64,000 nt of DNA from Chamaea fasciata (GCA_029207755.1 JARCOQ010000016.1:15149307-15213306), one strand, 5' to 3'. Positions 11,601 to 22,850 are shown, numbered from the stretch's first letter. Notes: generated by a model not told the origin, from the letters alone. Numbers and translations are program-made.

Positions 11601-14138
11601 CCGAGTAAGAGAAATCCAGGTGCACATTGCTTCCAAGGGAACTTTTCATATCTTTTTAGGGTATCACAAGTGTTGTATCCTGCTTGTGCACCTGATCCAA
11701 CAGGAGCTTGTATTTCACAGACCATATTGTTTTCAGTCATCTTGATAAAACATTTTTTTTTCTTTTTTAAACAGGTAAAGGACCTCTAAAAGATTACTAC
11801 AATGGACTGATCCAAAAACTGCACTTTAAACATATCCAGATCTGTACACCATGGCTGGAAGCTGAGGATTACCCTCTTCTGCTTGGTAAATAGTGGATGA
11901 TGGAAGAGGCTGGAGTGTATGTGGGAAACAACTCAGCACAGTTGCAGGGGCTGATGCAGACTGCCCAGGAGCTGGGAGAATATAGTCAGGAATGTTGCTG
12001 GTTAGTGACAGGATATTCATGGATTTGACTCATTCCAGCAAAGCTGATGAATTCCTCTGGCTGGCTTTTCCCTGTTTTCCCAAGAAGTAGCTGTGTTGCT
12101 GTTTCAGCCTGTTCTTTGCATTCTTTGTTTCTTCCAGCTGTGCTGAAATACATGTATGTTCACTTTTGGGTCACTCCAGTAAATGAAATGAAAAAGTTGT
12201 TGGTTGAGCAACCAAAAGTAGCTGAAATTCTAAAGGAACATGTCATTGGAATGTAATTCCCTCAGCATCTTCATTGCAACAGCAATAGAGTAATAGAGTT
12301 ATAAAATACAAATTCAATGTGATCTTCATTCTGCAGGGTTAGAGCCTGACAATTTGTGTGACTGTAAAATGCTGTTTATTTGGTCCTTTTCAAATAATGA
12401 ACAGAATGTCTGTAAAGTCACACTGTCATTCCTCTGTTTGAGCTGACTTCAGCTGGGAGAGGTCACTAGTGAGCTATGCAGTGTATCCTGATTGGATTGT
12501 GATGGGATTTTCCTTTACTTATTTTTAGCAGATTAAGAGGTAGACAGGCTGTTTTAAGATACATAAAACTTCAAAATCCCATTTAATTTAACATACATTC
12601 ACTTAGTACTTTTCTAAAACAGGTGTTCCAAAACACCCTGTGCTTTATTTTTTTCCCTGATTGCTTGAAATTGTGTCTGGGTAGTTGAAAGTTTCATTTG
12701 CACCATCCAAAGCAGCACAGAAATAAAGGCTTGCAGGAGGACAGAGGAGCTGCTTTCAGAGAGTTCAGACTGAGTTCTGTTGGTTTTTCAGGCTCAGCAG
12801 ACCTGGGGGTGTGTCTCCATAAATCCTCCAGCGGTTTGGATTTGCCCATGAAGGTGGTGGATATGTTTGGCTGCTGTTTACCTGTGTGTGCAATACATTT
12901 TGAATGGTAAGAGCTTATTCTGTTACAGCTCAAGGGAATCACATAAAACAATATTCTTACAAAGCCAGAGTTCAGCAGCTACTGCAGGAATTGAATGAGT
13001 TTCCTGTATTACACCATTTAAAAAATTCAGTAAGATAGAAATCAAGGGTGTTTTAAGTTTAAAAGTTAATACTAGTTTTTACAAAATTGGGAGCATTTAA
13101 TGCAAGCACTTGCCTTAAAAAAATCCATGTGTTCCATGGTTTCCATATATTTAATTTTTAAAAAAGCTTTCTTCTGCATAGACACATCTGTTCAGTGAAA
13201 GGCTGAGTGTATGCATCGTCATTCTTGGAATTTATGGTCCTTTGGGAAAACAGTAGCTTTGTAAAAGAAGATAAATTCTCTGTGAGGACTTCATGATGGA
13301 TCATGGACAGATTTTCCTTGTGGGGAAAAAAATCTAGTTTTAAAGTAGATCATTGCCCTGGTTTTTAATGGATGTCCAGATGAGTGGCACGAAGACAGAA
13401 TGAGGGCCCTTTGGTACAGTTGTGGTAGATTTAGTCTGACGTAGAAAGCAGAAGTCTTTAACTGTTTAAAACTGTTTAATTCCACTACGTCAGGTGTGGA
13501 GACATCTGGGGCCATAATGATACAGATAGCCTGGTCTGGTCTCTTTGGATGTCACTGTGCAACACTGTAAATGTCCCACTGCTGCTTTTTGCCTCAGTTT
13601 TCCTTCTGTGACTTTTTTTCACAGTTTACATGAACTGGTGAAACACAATGAGAACGGTCTGATATTCAGGGACTCAAAGGAACTCGCAGAACAACTGAAG
13701 GTAAAGGCTCTGACTGATTTCTTTCCCCCCACGCTGTGTGAGCAGCCTTTTCAGATCTGAGCATTGTGTGTTTTACATTCTCACTAGGTCCTGCCTGGCC
13801 TGGTGAGCATTGTTTGCCTCACTTCTGTTTAAATGTGAACCTGACACTGGCAAAAGCATTTCAAATGTTGTCCTTGTTCTCTCTTTGTGGGGCCAGACCT
13901 TAGAACTGCAGTTGTAGTCGAGGGTTAACACTGGGAAGGCTGGAATGAGCCTGAAATGGAACATGATAGTTATTTTTCTGTGGTTTTGCTTTTTGAATTA
14001 CAGATGCTTTTCTTGGATTTCGCTGCCTTAGAAGGGAAACTTCAGAGCTTCCGAGAGAACCTGCGAGCGTCGCGGCAGCTGCGCTGGGACCAGAGCTGGG
14101 ACCAGATTGTCCTTCCCTTGCTGCGGAACAAGGAATGA
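5137..14138 (+). CDS. ALG1: ALG1, chitobiosyldiphosphodolichol beta-1,4-mannosyltransferase (13 coding exons)
   Basis: ALG1 adds the first mannose from GDP-mannose to GlcNAc2-PP-dolichol on the cytosolic face of the ER (GT33 family, GT-B fold). Coding exons: 5137-5353, 5429-5506, 6667-6770, 7260-7408, 7909-7998, 8636-8746, 9584-9699, 10380-10418, 11002-11061, 11775-11885, 12792-12906, 13625-13700 and 14004-14138. All junctions are GT-AG; the sum is 1401 nt, 466 codons plus stop, against about 464 in human. An N-terminal hydrophobic anchor (about residues 8-24) is followed by an Arg-rich stretch. Recognisable ALG1 blocks are [96 protein letters not shown] and [12 protein letters not shown]. 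The start codon lies in a CpG island, and the neighbour EEF2KMT converges on it as in human. Nothing is broken. I am very sure of the family; exon edges are read from splice sites and frame. Confidence 0.97.
5738..5893 (+). mobile_element. CR1 3' end in ALG1 intron 2
   Basis: cccagagaagctgtgac, gaagtgtccaaagccaggct, gcagcctgggatggtgg and ctttccaacccaagccgttc are CR1 3' blocks. Confidence 0.85.
5953..6560 (-). mobile_element. Longer CR1 fragment in ALG1 intron 2
   Basis: It starts with the reverse complement of a CR1 3' end (catagaataaaatcacaaag) and continues through the blocks catccacttttaagtgcc, atccagcctaaacctcccct and cctccttttctccaggct. It faces the CR1 at 5738 across about 60 bp. Confidence 0.85.
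10030..10112 (+). mobile_element. CR1 3'-end fragment in ALG1 intron 7
   Basis: gggatgagattagctttaag, cccacccaacccaaaccaat and the terminal tgattccatgatt are a short CR1 3' end. Confidence 0.75.
11341..11574 (+). mobile_element. CR1 fragment in ALG1 intron 9
   Basis: gccaggggaggtttaggctg, gatattgagagaattcctt and the end cttttccaaccttaaaagc plus ccatgattc are CR1 blocks. Confidence 0.8.
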
Positions 14139-14197
14139 CTGGGGGGAAGGAGGGTGTCAAACATGTTCCTGCAGCTGCAGAGATTTGGGAAATAGTG

Positions 14198-14203
14198 AAT
14201 AAA
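14198..14203 (+). terminator. ALG1 polyadenylation signal AATAAA
   Basis: A canonical AATAAA lies 60 bases after the ALG1 stop codon. The downstream stretch to about 14230 includes a GT-rich part (tttgtattgtctg), giving a very short 3' UTR. Confidence 0.75.
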
Positions 14204-14229
14204 CACTTTGTATTGTCTGCACTTACAGT

Positions 14230-15960
14230 TTCTAACTCCTTCATCTTGGAACGGGGCTCTCACACTCTTCCTTTACAGTTTCAGCTTCCTGGGTGAGTAA
14301 AGAGGTGCTGAAGGTGCTGAGGCTGTTTTTTCTGAGAACCTGGGCTGCCTGAAGGTCCTTTTTTGGTGAAGATCCTTGAATATAGATAGAAACTATCATC
14401 AGCTTTACCTCCTGTACAGTCAGCACTTTAGTAGGTGATTTGGGTATGATTTTTTGGCATATGGCAGATGCTTTTCATTGGAGTTGTTTCAATTTGATGG
14501 GCAGTTAATTGCCCAAGCACTGAATATTCTCCTGTGTGGTTTTATTGGGACAGACCATTTTGTTTCCAAATTGTTTTTCCTTTTGACAGTGTGTGGAAAC
14601 ACAGCACTGGTGTGTGACAGCTTTACTGGGCACTTAGAGCAAAGCAGAGCTTGCAGTGAGTCTTCTCCTTGTGCTCTGAAGTGACTGTGCCCATTTACCT
14701 TGGGAAAGAACATAAAATTCATCTCTTCTTGAACAGAAAAGGGAGAAATAAACCCAAAATAGATAAACAAAACATGTATAACTTAGTCAAAAGGCACTTT
14801 GTGAGTGCTTACTCAGGTATAGCCTTCAGCTTTTTATTAAGCTCAGTATTCACATGGAAGCCTAATGCTTGCAGGATTTTTTTATCACCTTTTTGATGAT
14901 AAAATAGATGTCAGGCATTGGTAAATGTGCTTGGTTTGGACTTGTTTACTGCTCCTCAGAGCTCCTGCTTTGGGTGGGGGGGGAGGTGGACAGTGGGTTC
15001 TGCACCAGCAGTTTTAAACTCTGCCTGAGCAACTATTGACTATCTGCTTTTGTCAAGAGAAAAGGTGAAAATAGAGTCAGGTTGCTTTACTGCAGGAATT
15101 TGGCACAACCTCCAGCGTATTGATTGAAGAATGATCCATAAAGATTGATTTGCCAATTTTTTAGTGGTTTTTTTCCTGTTTTCAGTCAAAATCCTGTCTA
15201 GGGGTTTGGCCATTCCTGTGTATATGGAGGTAAATTAGGCACTTCTCTAATTAAACAGTAATACCAAAAGCTTTATAGAGAGGTTTCCTCTTCCTATGAT
15301 AGAACTTTTTAGATCCGAAATGAGCTCTGCACAGAACCTTTGACTTGAATTTTGTGTAAGGGGAGATAAAGGAGCTCCTGTGTGGCTTTCCAGTTTGTGT
15401 TTACTCTGTAAATAACACCTTTGAGTTCTTTCTTTTTGGGGACAGGGAACCAGAATCTGGACTGGGGTTATTTCTGCTTGATCCCAACAGTCATGGTCTC
15501 CTTTAGCTTGAAGAATAAGAAGATTCTTCAGGTTTCATGTTAGGCATCATCAGTTTTCTCTCCAGTGCTACTGAAGGAGGAGGTTGAAGTCTTTTCATTT
15601 CCTTTTAAGTAGTTTTTAACAGAGAAAAGGAAGTCAAAAGCGAAGAATGAGCAGCACTTTGATTTTTCTGCTCCAGGACCAATGCTGCCTGACAGAATGA
15701 TTAATGGATGCTGGAAAGTTTCAGAGCAGGGGAGCTCAGTCCTTCCTCTTTGCAGGATATCTGGAGCATTGCTATGGAGAGCGATTCCTTTTTCATTCCC
15801 AGCCCAGCCTGAGGGGACAGATTCCCAGCAACCACTGTGGAAGTGGCAGTCCTTATGTGAGAGAAAGAGACATCAATTCAGAATTGTCATCACTGCAGAG
15901 TAAAGATGCACCTGATTTACAGCACAGTCATCCTGGGACACAACTACAGCTATTACACTG
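14230..15960. other. Intergenic spacer between convergent ALG1 and EEF2KMT
   Basis: AT-rich unique-looking sequence with no convincing exon, RNA gene or recognised repeat. It contains only short homopolymer tracts such as a G run near 14977. Confidence 0.6.
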
Positions 15961-15961
15961 T

Positions 15962-15967
15962 TTTATT
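15962..15967 (-). terminator. Candidate EEF2KMT polyadenylation signal
   Basis: TTTATT on the + strand reads AATAAA on the - strand, 475 bases after the EEF2KMT stop codon. It is the nearest canonical hexamer noticed and would leave about 1.7 kb between the convergent ALG1 and EEF2KMT ends. Confidence 0.45.
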
Positions 15968-16441
15968 GGGGGTTAAGCTAACCCAAACTGCAAGTATATA
16001 CAGACAGAAAAGGCCAGAGCAGACAATTACAGCTGGTTTTAGTATCAAAACCCACTGATTACTCTCAAACATTGTTTTGCTCCCTTGTCTGTGTGAGATT
16101 CCCATCCTGTGATCCTGCAGTTTGCCCCCAGTACTTACAAATCACAACGCACTTGGAAAAAACACCCCACTTGAATTCTGTTGTCTTCTACAGGATCTAA
16201 ATGAAGTGTGATTAAGGCTTTTTGGTTTCTGTTGCTTGACATTCAGTCACTTCCCAGGGGCAGCAGCAGCCTTGGATCCATGCTGGGAATTACAGGAAGG
16301 AAGGAAGGATGGATGTGTGTCCACATGTCCATGTGTACAGTTGGATCCTCAGAACCTCTTGTTTCCAGAATTCAGGAAAATCTTGTTACAAGGCTGAGAC
16401 AGCTCCTGTTGGTCTCAAAATTCCAGTTCTGTTTGCCAAGC

Positions 16442-17388
16442 CTATATAAATAGCTGTAGAATAGTTACATCTGGCTGCACATCATAGAGAAAATCACAGC
16501 TGCTGTGGGCTGGAATCGTCTGCCACCTGATCCCAACTTTATCTGTGAAAAGAAACACTGGGAATCATATTTATGCTTAATCAAATGAAGAGCAAAAGCT
16601 GTGTGACAAGTTCTGTAAGTAGAGATCTTTAGCCAGCTGTGATCGACAGGCAAATGCTTAGGAGTGTTTTCTAAAAAATCCATCAATGCCTCTGCTGAAC
16701 ACTCAGTGTCACTCTATGAATTAATCAGAATTTCATAGAATATCCTGATTTGAAGGAACCCACAAAGGATCATCAGGTCCAGTTGGTGAACACCAGCTGA
16801 ACAGCAAAGAGACTGCAAAAGACAGGCTTTAGAAGTGTGTATGAAGAAAAATCCCCAAATCTCTATTTTACTTAATCTCTAGTTGGGGGTTTTAACCCTC
16901 AAAGAACAGGTGAGATAAGATAAAGGGTTTAGGCTGCATCTCAGGTGTTATCACTGTGACAGTGCAGCACTGATGGCTCCCTCCTTTAAGCTTAAACCGT
17001 TTTTTTACTTTCCTGTTGGCGCCAGACTTACAAATCATCCCCCACAGATACGAGCTGTGATAGCCAGGATGTACCTAAAGGGGAGTTCCAAGCTCCTGCT
17101 GAAATCCATGTGCAAAAGCTACTGCTCTTGAATCCAGCTCTAGGATAAGATCCTGCTCCTCTCTCCCACTGAACAAGTAATGGGGAAAGAGGCAAAAAGG
17201 CAAAACTGTTGAACACTGGATGAACAGGCACCCACCCAGCTCAGCCTGGAACAGCTGATACGTGTCTGGATTGCGGATTGTGGAAGCAATGAACACCTCA
17301 GGAGCTTTCCCGTCTGTTCTGGAGGTGGAGAGTTTCTGTAGCATCCCAATGAGGGCTAAAATTATCTCAGGATCATACACCACATCTA

Positions 17389-17429
<41 letters not shown>

Positions 17430-20400
17430 AACATACAATATTTATTGAGAATTGAGCAAAAACCAGAATAAAAACTGTAAAGCAGAAATACAATCTTCAC
17501 AGTGCAGGAGAATATTGATATTTTATGGGCTATGCCCTCATCACTAAGAGTCAGTGCTCCTTTTTGTAAATGGATTGTCAGATATTTTATTTAAGCCCAT
17601 CCTAAGGGAGGCAGCAGAACCACGGAGTGTTGGTGCTCTGTTCCCACTGCCCTTGGCAAAACAAACCTGCCTTGTTAGAAATGAATGGTTTAGAGGCTGA
17701 TGCCAAGGACTTACAGAGGTTTTCCTCTGGAGTCATTCCCTGGAGAGCAGAAATGGTGGTGAGAGGTCAGTGAAGACCAAGGGGAGCAGAATGCTGATGC
17801 TCAGAGAGGGCTGCTCCTACCCAGAGGTGTCCAGGTGTGCGTACCACTGCGGTTACTCGTGCTGCAGTGTGCTGAGGGCACATCCTGCTGCAATGAGTAA
17901 CAGCAAATAGCAGAGAGATGTCAATGCCCCTCAGTTCTTGCCTTCAGAGTCCGGCTGGGGCTGGTTTGGGCACAGAGCAGTGACACTGGCTTTAGGTACC
18001 ATGCAGTGACTTCATCTTACTGAATTCCTGTTCACTGCAGCCTGTGATACCTTGGATACCTGGATTCTCTGGCTTTTCTTTGCAAAGCTCCAAATCAGGG
18101 TGTAAGACCTACAGCCGAGACCTTCTGCTCTCACTAGGTTATCACCACTATTGTCCTACTGTCACTAGATTTTCCATGATTGGATTTTTTATAAAACTCT
18201 GAATTTATACACAGACAAGTCCAAAGAAAGTCTGTAGCTGGTTTTTGTTATTCTGTTATTCCTCAAGAGGCTGCCAGGGTCGCTGAGCCCTGCCCATCCC
18301 TGCTCCTGATGAGTGGGTGCGGTACCTGCTGCAATGACAACGTCAGCTCTGAGACCCAGCAGTTGTTTTTCTGTCACTGAGCCCCAGTCAAGCTCAGCAA
18401 CAATCACTTTTGGGTTTTGGCACTTCTCTCCTTCCACCTCCTGTCCCTGGGACTCTGTTTGGATGCTCCAGGTCACGTCAGGCTCTGGTATGAAGCCGTT
18501 CAGCCGGATGTTCTCTCCCAGATGTCTGAGAACACGGGGGTGGCAGTCACTAAAGATGAACGTCCTGGGTTGGCAGGTCTTGCAGATGGCAATTCCAGTG
18601 AAACCAATCCCACTCCCTAATTCCAGGATTGTCCTGAGGGTAAGAGAGTAAAATGTACTATTAGGATTCTACACTGAGTTGGAAATCAAAACACTCTAAA
18701 TATAATTAAAGGTAAAATCAGTTCCAGATAATTACAGTAATTTTTGCGTGAACCAGCCACAGTATAACCTTTGTCCCAAGCAACTGGAGAGTTGGGAATA
18801 AAGGAGGGTGGAATTTTCAGCATAAAATTAATTAGCTGAAATGCCGATTTCTGTAAGGCACAAAGCATTCCCACCACAGGGATGAGAGACATTCCCACCT
18901 GGCTTTAGCCATCTGCAGCACAGTTGTTTCCACCTGAGCTGGCCCTTCGGATTTTAGTCAGTGGAGAGAAATAGACATTGAGCAGCAGCAGAGTTCCTTC
19001 CCCTGTGAGCTTAATTATTATGAAATTACCTTTCCTCAAAAATCCTTGCTTTTCTGACTGCTTATAAATAAAGTAGAAATGATGTGATCAGAGCTGCAGA
19101 CTAATCATCTAACATAGATAATCCTTGGTGAATCCCATCATGGAGTGAAGGTCGTTAGTTAAATTACTGAAAACTGAACAGCTGACCTCACAGAGCAGGT
19201 CAGACTGCACAGTGCAAGCGTTTGATCCTAAACCATGTCTTGACAGGTCCTCTCCTGGATTAAAGTTTGGCAGAACAGACAAGAGCAGCCATTACTCAGC
19301 AGCAAAAGCTGAGCAGCAATAATTTCAGTTATTTGGGGTATATAGTCTGTTCTTAAATAGTTCTGTTATTAAATTACAGTTGTGTAACTCACAATCAGAG
19401 GGCTGGAGCCCCTCTGCTCAGAAGCCAGGCTGGGAGAGCTGGGGGTGCTCACCTGGAGAGGAGAAGGCTCCAGGGAGAGCTCAGAGCCCCTTCCAGGGCC
19501 TAAAGGGGCTCCAGGAGAGCTGCAGAGGGACTGGGGACAAGGGGATGGAGGGACAGGACACAGGGAATGGCTTCCCACTGGCAGAGGGTAGGGCTAGAAG
19601 GGATATTGGGAAGGAATTGTTCCCTGAGAGGGTGGGGAGGCCCTGACACAGGGTGCCCAGAGAAGCTGGAAGTGTCCAAGGCCAGGCTGGACGGGGCTTG
19701 GAGCAGCCTGGGATGGTGGAAGGTGTCCCTGCCCATGGAATGATATCCCTTCCCAGCCAAATCATTCAGTGATGCCACAGGAATGAACACCTCTCTGCTC
19801 ACTGCTCCAGCCCTGCTGCTGCCATACCTGTCCCTGAAGAGGCCAGGGTTGTGCAGAGCCCACTGGGCCAGGTGCAGAGCTGCCTCCCACGTGACGAGCC
19901 CTGTGGTGCCCCCGGAGATCAGCGCCGTGCTCTCCGAGAGGCTCACACAGTCCCCCGTGGGCTGCAGGACAGGGAGGGCAAAGATGGATCAACACAGGCC
20001 GTGGAGTTAGAGTTTACAGTCAATAGTAGCACCTAAAAAAGGCAGGAAGCACTCCAGGCTTCAGGCCTGCTGTTTTTAAAGCCAGTTATTGCTTAGTTTG
20101 AGTGAGTAAATGTGGTTTAGAACAGTGCAGTGTCAGTTTTTACCAGTAAGTAGTTTTTGTAACAGTGAGAACATTCCTCTTCTTTTAGAACATCCGCCAG
20201 TGCCTCGTAGAGTTCATCCAGGGGTTCAGCTGCTGTGGATTCAAGCTGCGGGGAGGAGAACAGGGCAGCTCTGAGCATCACACTGTCATGAAACAGAAAA
20301 CAATTGCACTCTAAGCCCCATTTTAGTACAGTGTATTTACACTGAATGTTGTCGTTGATTATTACATGAGGTATTTTCAAGGGAAAAAAAAACAGACAAA

Positions 20401-21373
20401 ACAAGTGAAATACAAGCTGAAAAGCAAGAGGTACCTTCTTGATGAGCTCAGTCAGGAAGCACCTCCTGTACTTGGCTGAAGGGGGATATTTGACACACAG
20501 AGGGTGAAGAATTGTCTACAATGAGAACAGCCAGGGAAACCAATTACACAGGGCAGGGTTTAGGAAAGGCACTAAGGACCAGAGAAGAACCATGAACTGG
20601 CTCTGGGTGCCATGAAATGCATTGGAATTTAATCTGTACAAGAGATGCTAAGCCAGAAATTGAAACAGGATGATTTCTGGCAGGTTTGTGAGTTTACAGA
20701 TCCATGGCCACGAATTTCTTACTTTTTGTGGCAACAAAAATCTCACTTTTCAATAGAGTGAAGATGAAAATGGAATGGAAATAATCCAATTTACTGTCCT
20801 CCTTCTTTTGCTCCTCTCTTCCTTCTTTCCGTTTTGGTTTGCTGCCTGATTTGTGATCCCCATCTGCAGGGCCATTCCCTGTATCCCCGAGAACCCAGGA
20901 GCGGCCGCGCGGACTGTGCCATTCACCACAACAGTGCTCTGCCACGCGGGTCTCGCTTTTGATCTAAGAACATCCAAACAAATACCAGGCAGAGAAGGAA
21001 ATCTGCAGGTCTGCGGGGCCTAACGAAACACCGCGACACCAGGTCACCGGTCTCTATTTCTGAGCAATGCCGGCGGCTTTGGGACACGCGCTGGCACCGC
21101 CCGCTGGTGGCACGGGGGTGACTCCGAGCTGTCCCTCACCTTGTCCAGAATATCCGCCAGCAGCGCAGAGTCCGGCGCGGTGCGCAGGCTTTGTTCGAGT
21201 TCCTGGAACAGGACAAATGAATAAAGAACGCCGCGGTGCCGCCTCCCCCCCGCCCGGCCCCCCGCCCGGCCCCCCCCCCCCCCCCGTACCGGCCAGGGCA
21301 GCGAGCGGAGCGGCCGCGCCGCCAGGAACCGGCGCTGGAAGCGCAGCGCCAGCCCCGGCCGCGGCTCGGCCAT
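16442..21373 (-). CDS. EEF2KMT: EEF2KMT (FAM86), eEF2 lysine methyltransferase (8 coding exons)
   Basis: This is a seven-beta-strand SAM-dependent methyltransferase of the FAM86 family, which in human methylates a lysine of elongation factor eEF2. Minus-strand coding exons, in order of transcription: 21373-21290, 21202-21140, 20515-20435, 20245-20144, 19961-19828, 18633-18326, 17385-17236 and 16542-16442. All junctions are GT-AG; the sum is 1023 nt, 340 codons plus stop (human about 330). Visible blocks: RFQRRFLAARPLRSLPWP at the N terminus, EPLDELYEALADVL, SLSESTALISGGTTGLVTWE, the SAM-binding motif I LELGSGIGFTGIA, the partner motif VVIAADVVYDPEI, and APEVFIASTIRNPDTYQLF. Compared with human, exon 6 carries about 14 extra residues before VIVAELDW, and the tail after VGIRW is divergent. 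Intron 1 is 87 bp with a 16-base G run; intron 6 ends in a 38-base T run. The gene is convergent with ALG1 and head-to-head with NDUFB6. Family very sure; last exon fairly sure. Confidence 0.95.
16730..16800 (-). mobile_element. Short CR1 3'-end fragment
   Basis: catagaatatcctgatttga, aggaacccacaaaggatcat and caggtccag are a CR1 3' end in reverse. Confidence 0.6.
17390..17427 (-). repeat. 38-base poly(A)/poly(T) tract at the acceptor of EEF2KMT exon 7
   Basis: On the gene strand this is an uninterrupted T38 followed at once by GTAG and exon 7. It serves as an extreme polypyrimidine tract and is probably length-polymorphic. It could derive from the tail of a retroposed sequence, but none was recognised next to it. 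Confidence 0.9.
19390..19775 (+). mobile_element. CR1 3' part in EEF2KMT intron 5 (antisense to the gene)
   Basis: ggctggagcccctctgctc, gaggagaaggctccagggag, atattgggaaggaattgttc and ggatggtggaaggtgtccct are CR1 blocks. It is similar to the copies at 23862 and 29268. Confidence 0.85.
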
Positions 21374-21600
21374 GGCCCCGCAGGGCACGGCAGCGCAGGC
21401 CGCGGGTCCCCGGCCTCGCCCGGCGCAGCCCCCGGAGCAGGAGCCGCCCAGAGGGCGGAGCGGCACCGCCCGACCGCGGCTCGGGGCGGGAGCGCCTGAG
21501 CGGGGATCGAACCCGCGACCCCGCGACACGGCCCGGCTCGGCCGCGGAGCTGCCCCGGCCGGAAGGGGGCGCCACGACCCCGCTGCGCCGGACACGGACC
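21090..21600 (-). promoter_or_regulatory. CpG-island promoter of EEF2KMT
   Basis: Extremely GC-rich DNA covers exon 1, the 87-bp intron 1, exon 2 and about 230 bases upstream of the start codon (21373). An ETS-type CCGGAAG lies at 21559-21565, about 190 bases upstream of the start codon. Confidence 0.7.
21270..21285 (-). repeat. G16 homopolymer just after the exon-1 donor of EEF2KMT
   Basis: Sixteen C on the + strand are sixteen G in the transcript, separated from the donor GT only by A and C. Further G runs of about 6-8 follow within the same 87-bp intron, so the intron could form G-quadruplexes. Confidence 0.85.
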
Positions 21601-21632
21601 GAGACCGAGCGGGAACGGCGGGAAAACAAACA

Positions 21633-22029
21633 CCGGGATCCCGGGATAAAACACCGGGATCAGGGGGACAAACACCGGGATCGGGGGATAAAACACCGGG
21701 ATCAGGGGGACAAACACCGGGATCGGGGGATAAAACACCGGGATCAGGGGGACAAACACCGGGATCGGGGGGACAAACACCGGGATCAGGGGGACACCGG
21801 GATCAAGGGAGCAAACACCGGGATCAGGGGGACACCGGGATCAGGGGAACAAACGCCGGGATCAGGGGGACAAACACCGGGATCAGGGGAACACCGGGAT
21901 CAAGGGAGCAAACACCGGGATCAGGGGGACACCGGGATCAGGGGGACAAACGCCGGGATCAGGGGGACAAACACCGGGATCACGGAAACAAACACCGGGA
22001 TCAGGGGGACACCGGGATCAGGGGAAACA
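21633..22029 (+). repeat. Minisatellite, 20 units of 21 or 17 bp with higher-order repeats
   Basis: Twenty units each start with ccgggatc. Most are 21 bp (core, then a G run, then ataaaaca or acaaaca); five to six are 17 bp and lack the aaac. Units 2-7 alternate in pairs of 42 bp. Units 8-12 (21780-21876) recur as units 13-17 (21877-21973), a 97-bp higher-order repeat that shares the odd caagggagc variant. The array is about 260 bases upstream of the EEF2KMT start codon. All three + frames stay open, so long open frames here are not genes. Confidence 0.95.
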
Positions 22030-22150
22030 TGGAATCACTGGATCAATGAATCATTGTGATTGTGGAAATAACTGTAATTATGGAATCGTGGAATCATTGG
22101 AAACATGGAAACACAGAATATTGGAATAATGGAATCAGTGGGATTGGGAA
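22030..22150 (+). repeat. Degenerate ggaatca-rich tandem repeat next to the minisatellite
   Basis: Irregular repeats of tggaatca and ggaaaca follow directly on the minisatellite. They may be a decayed extension of the array with a shifted unit. Confidence 0.6.
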
Positions 22151-22274
22151 AAACAAGGCTCACTTTCTTGGTAAAATCTAAAAGCTTAATAAAAAGACAA
22201 CAGGAGACAGGAATAAAGCAAAGGATTAAAAAACCCAAACCAACAAAAAACAAACCAACAAACCCCCCAAACCC

Positions 22275-22850
22275 AAGAGGGCGGGTGCTTGGCTCTCAGC
22301 CAAGAGCACACTCACTATTTCGAGAACACCTTTTAAACCCTTTTGCTATTGCATTAGCCCGTGCATATTCACAGACCATTACCCATTATTCAAACATTCC
22401 TTTGATTTTAGATGTTCTTTTTCTCGGTTTTAACCTTTGATTTGTCTTCATGCCATCCTGTAGATGAAATCAAAACATTTTATTTCTCCTCGTGGTTCCA
22501 TCCTGTTGTTCCTACAGTCCTTGATAACAGAGCGTCAATAAATTCTTCCTTTGGGGTTCTGGTTTCTGTCACTGTTATCTTCATCCAGATAGGATAATCC
22601 ACAAACGTGAAAAATCACCTAATTACCTTTACTCTTCTTTGAGTTAGTTACATGAACAAATGCATTTTAACATTACATAGTCTCCATTTTAATATAATGC
22701 TATGGCCTAAGGTATATATTTATTACACTACTATTTCTAAATTTTGTTAACAGCAAAAATAAAAACTATGTTCATACAGCGAAGTTATTCCAACATTATA
22801 CATATAGCATTCATTTTAATTTTTGCATTTATAATACGCATTTATAACTG
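22275..22850 (+). mobile_element. Probable LTR-derived AT-rich block (family not identified)
   Basis: This block differs sharply in composition from the GC-rich flanks. It contains a polyadenylation-type caataaatt near 22540 and a T-rich arrangement resembling songbird LTR sequences as I remember them. No terminal repeats or target-site duplication could be fixed, so the edges and the class are tentative. Confidence 0.4.

Noticed and set aside
17390..17427. Poly(A) tail of a retroposed gene copy
   Set aside because: No gene-like or SINE-like body was recognised next to the tract.
21500..21516. tRNA-like T arm on the minus strand (GCGGG, loop TTCGATC, CCCGC)
   Set aside because: The arm and box B are perfect, but no matching acceptor 5' strand, D arm or anticodon arm fits upstream, so it is not a tRNA gene.
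21067..22059. 330-codon + open frame across the EEF2KMT promoter and minisatellite
   Set aside because: It is antisense to EEF2KMT exons 1-2 and kept open by the repeat array and GC-rich DNA. The composition explains it fully.
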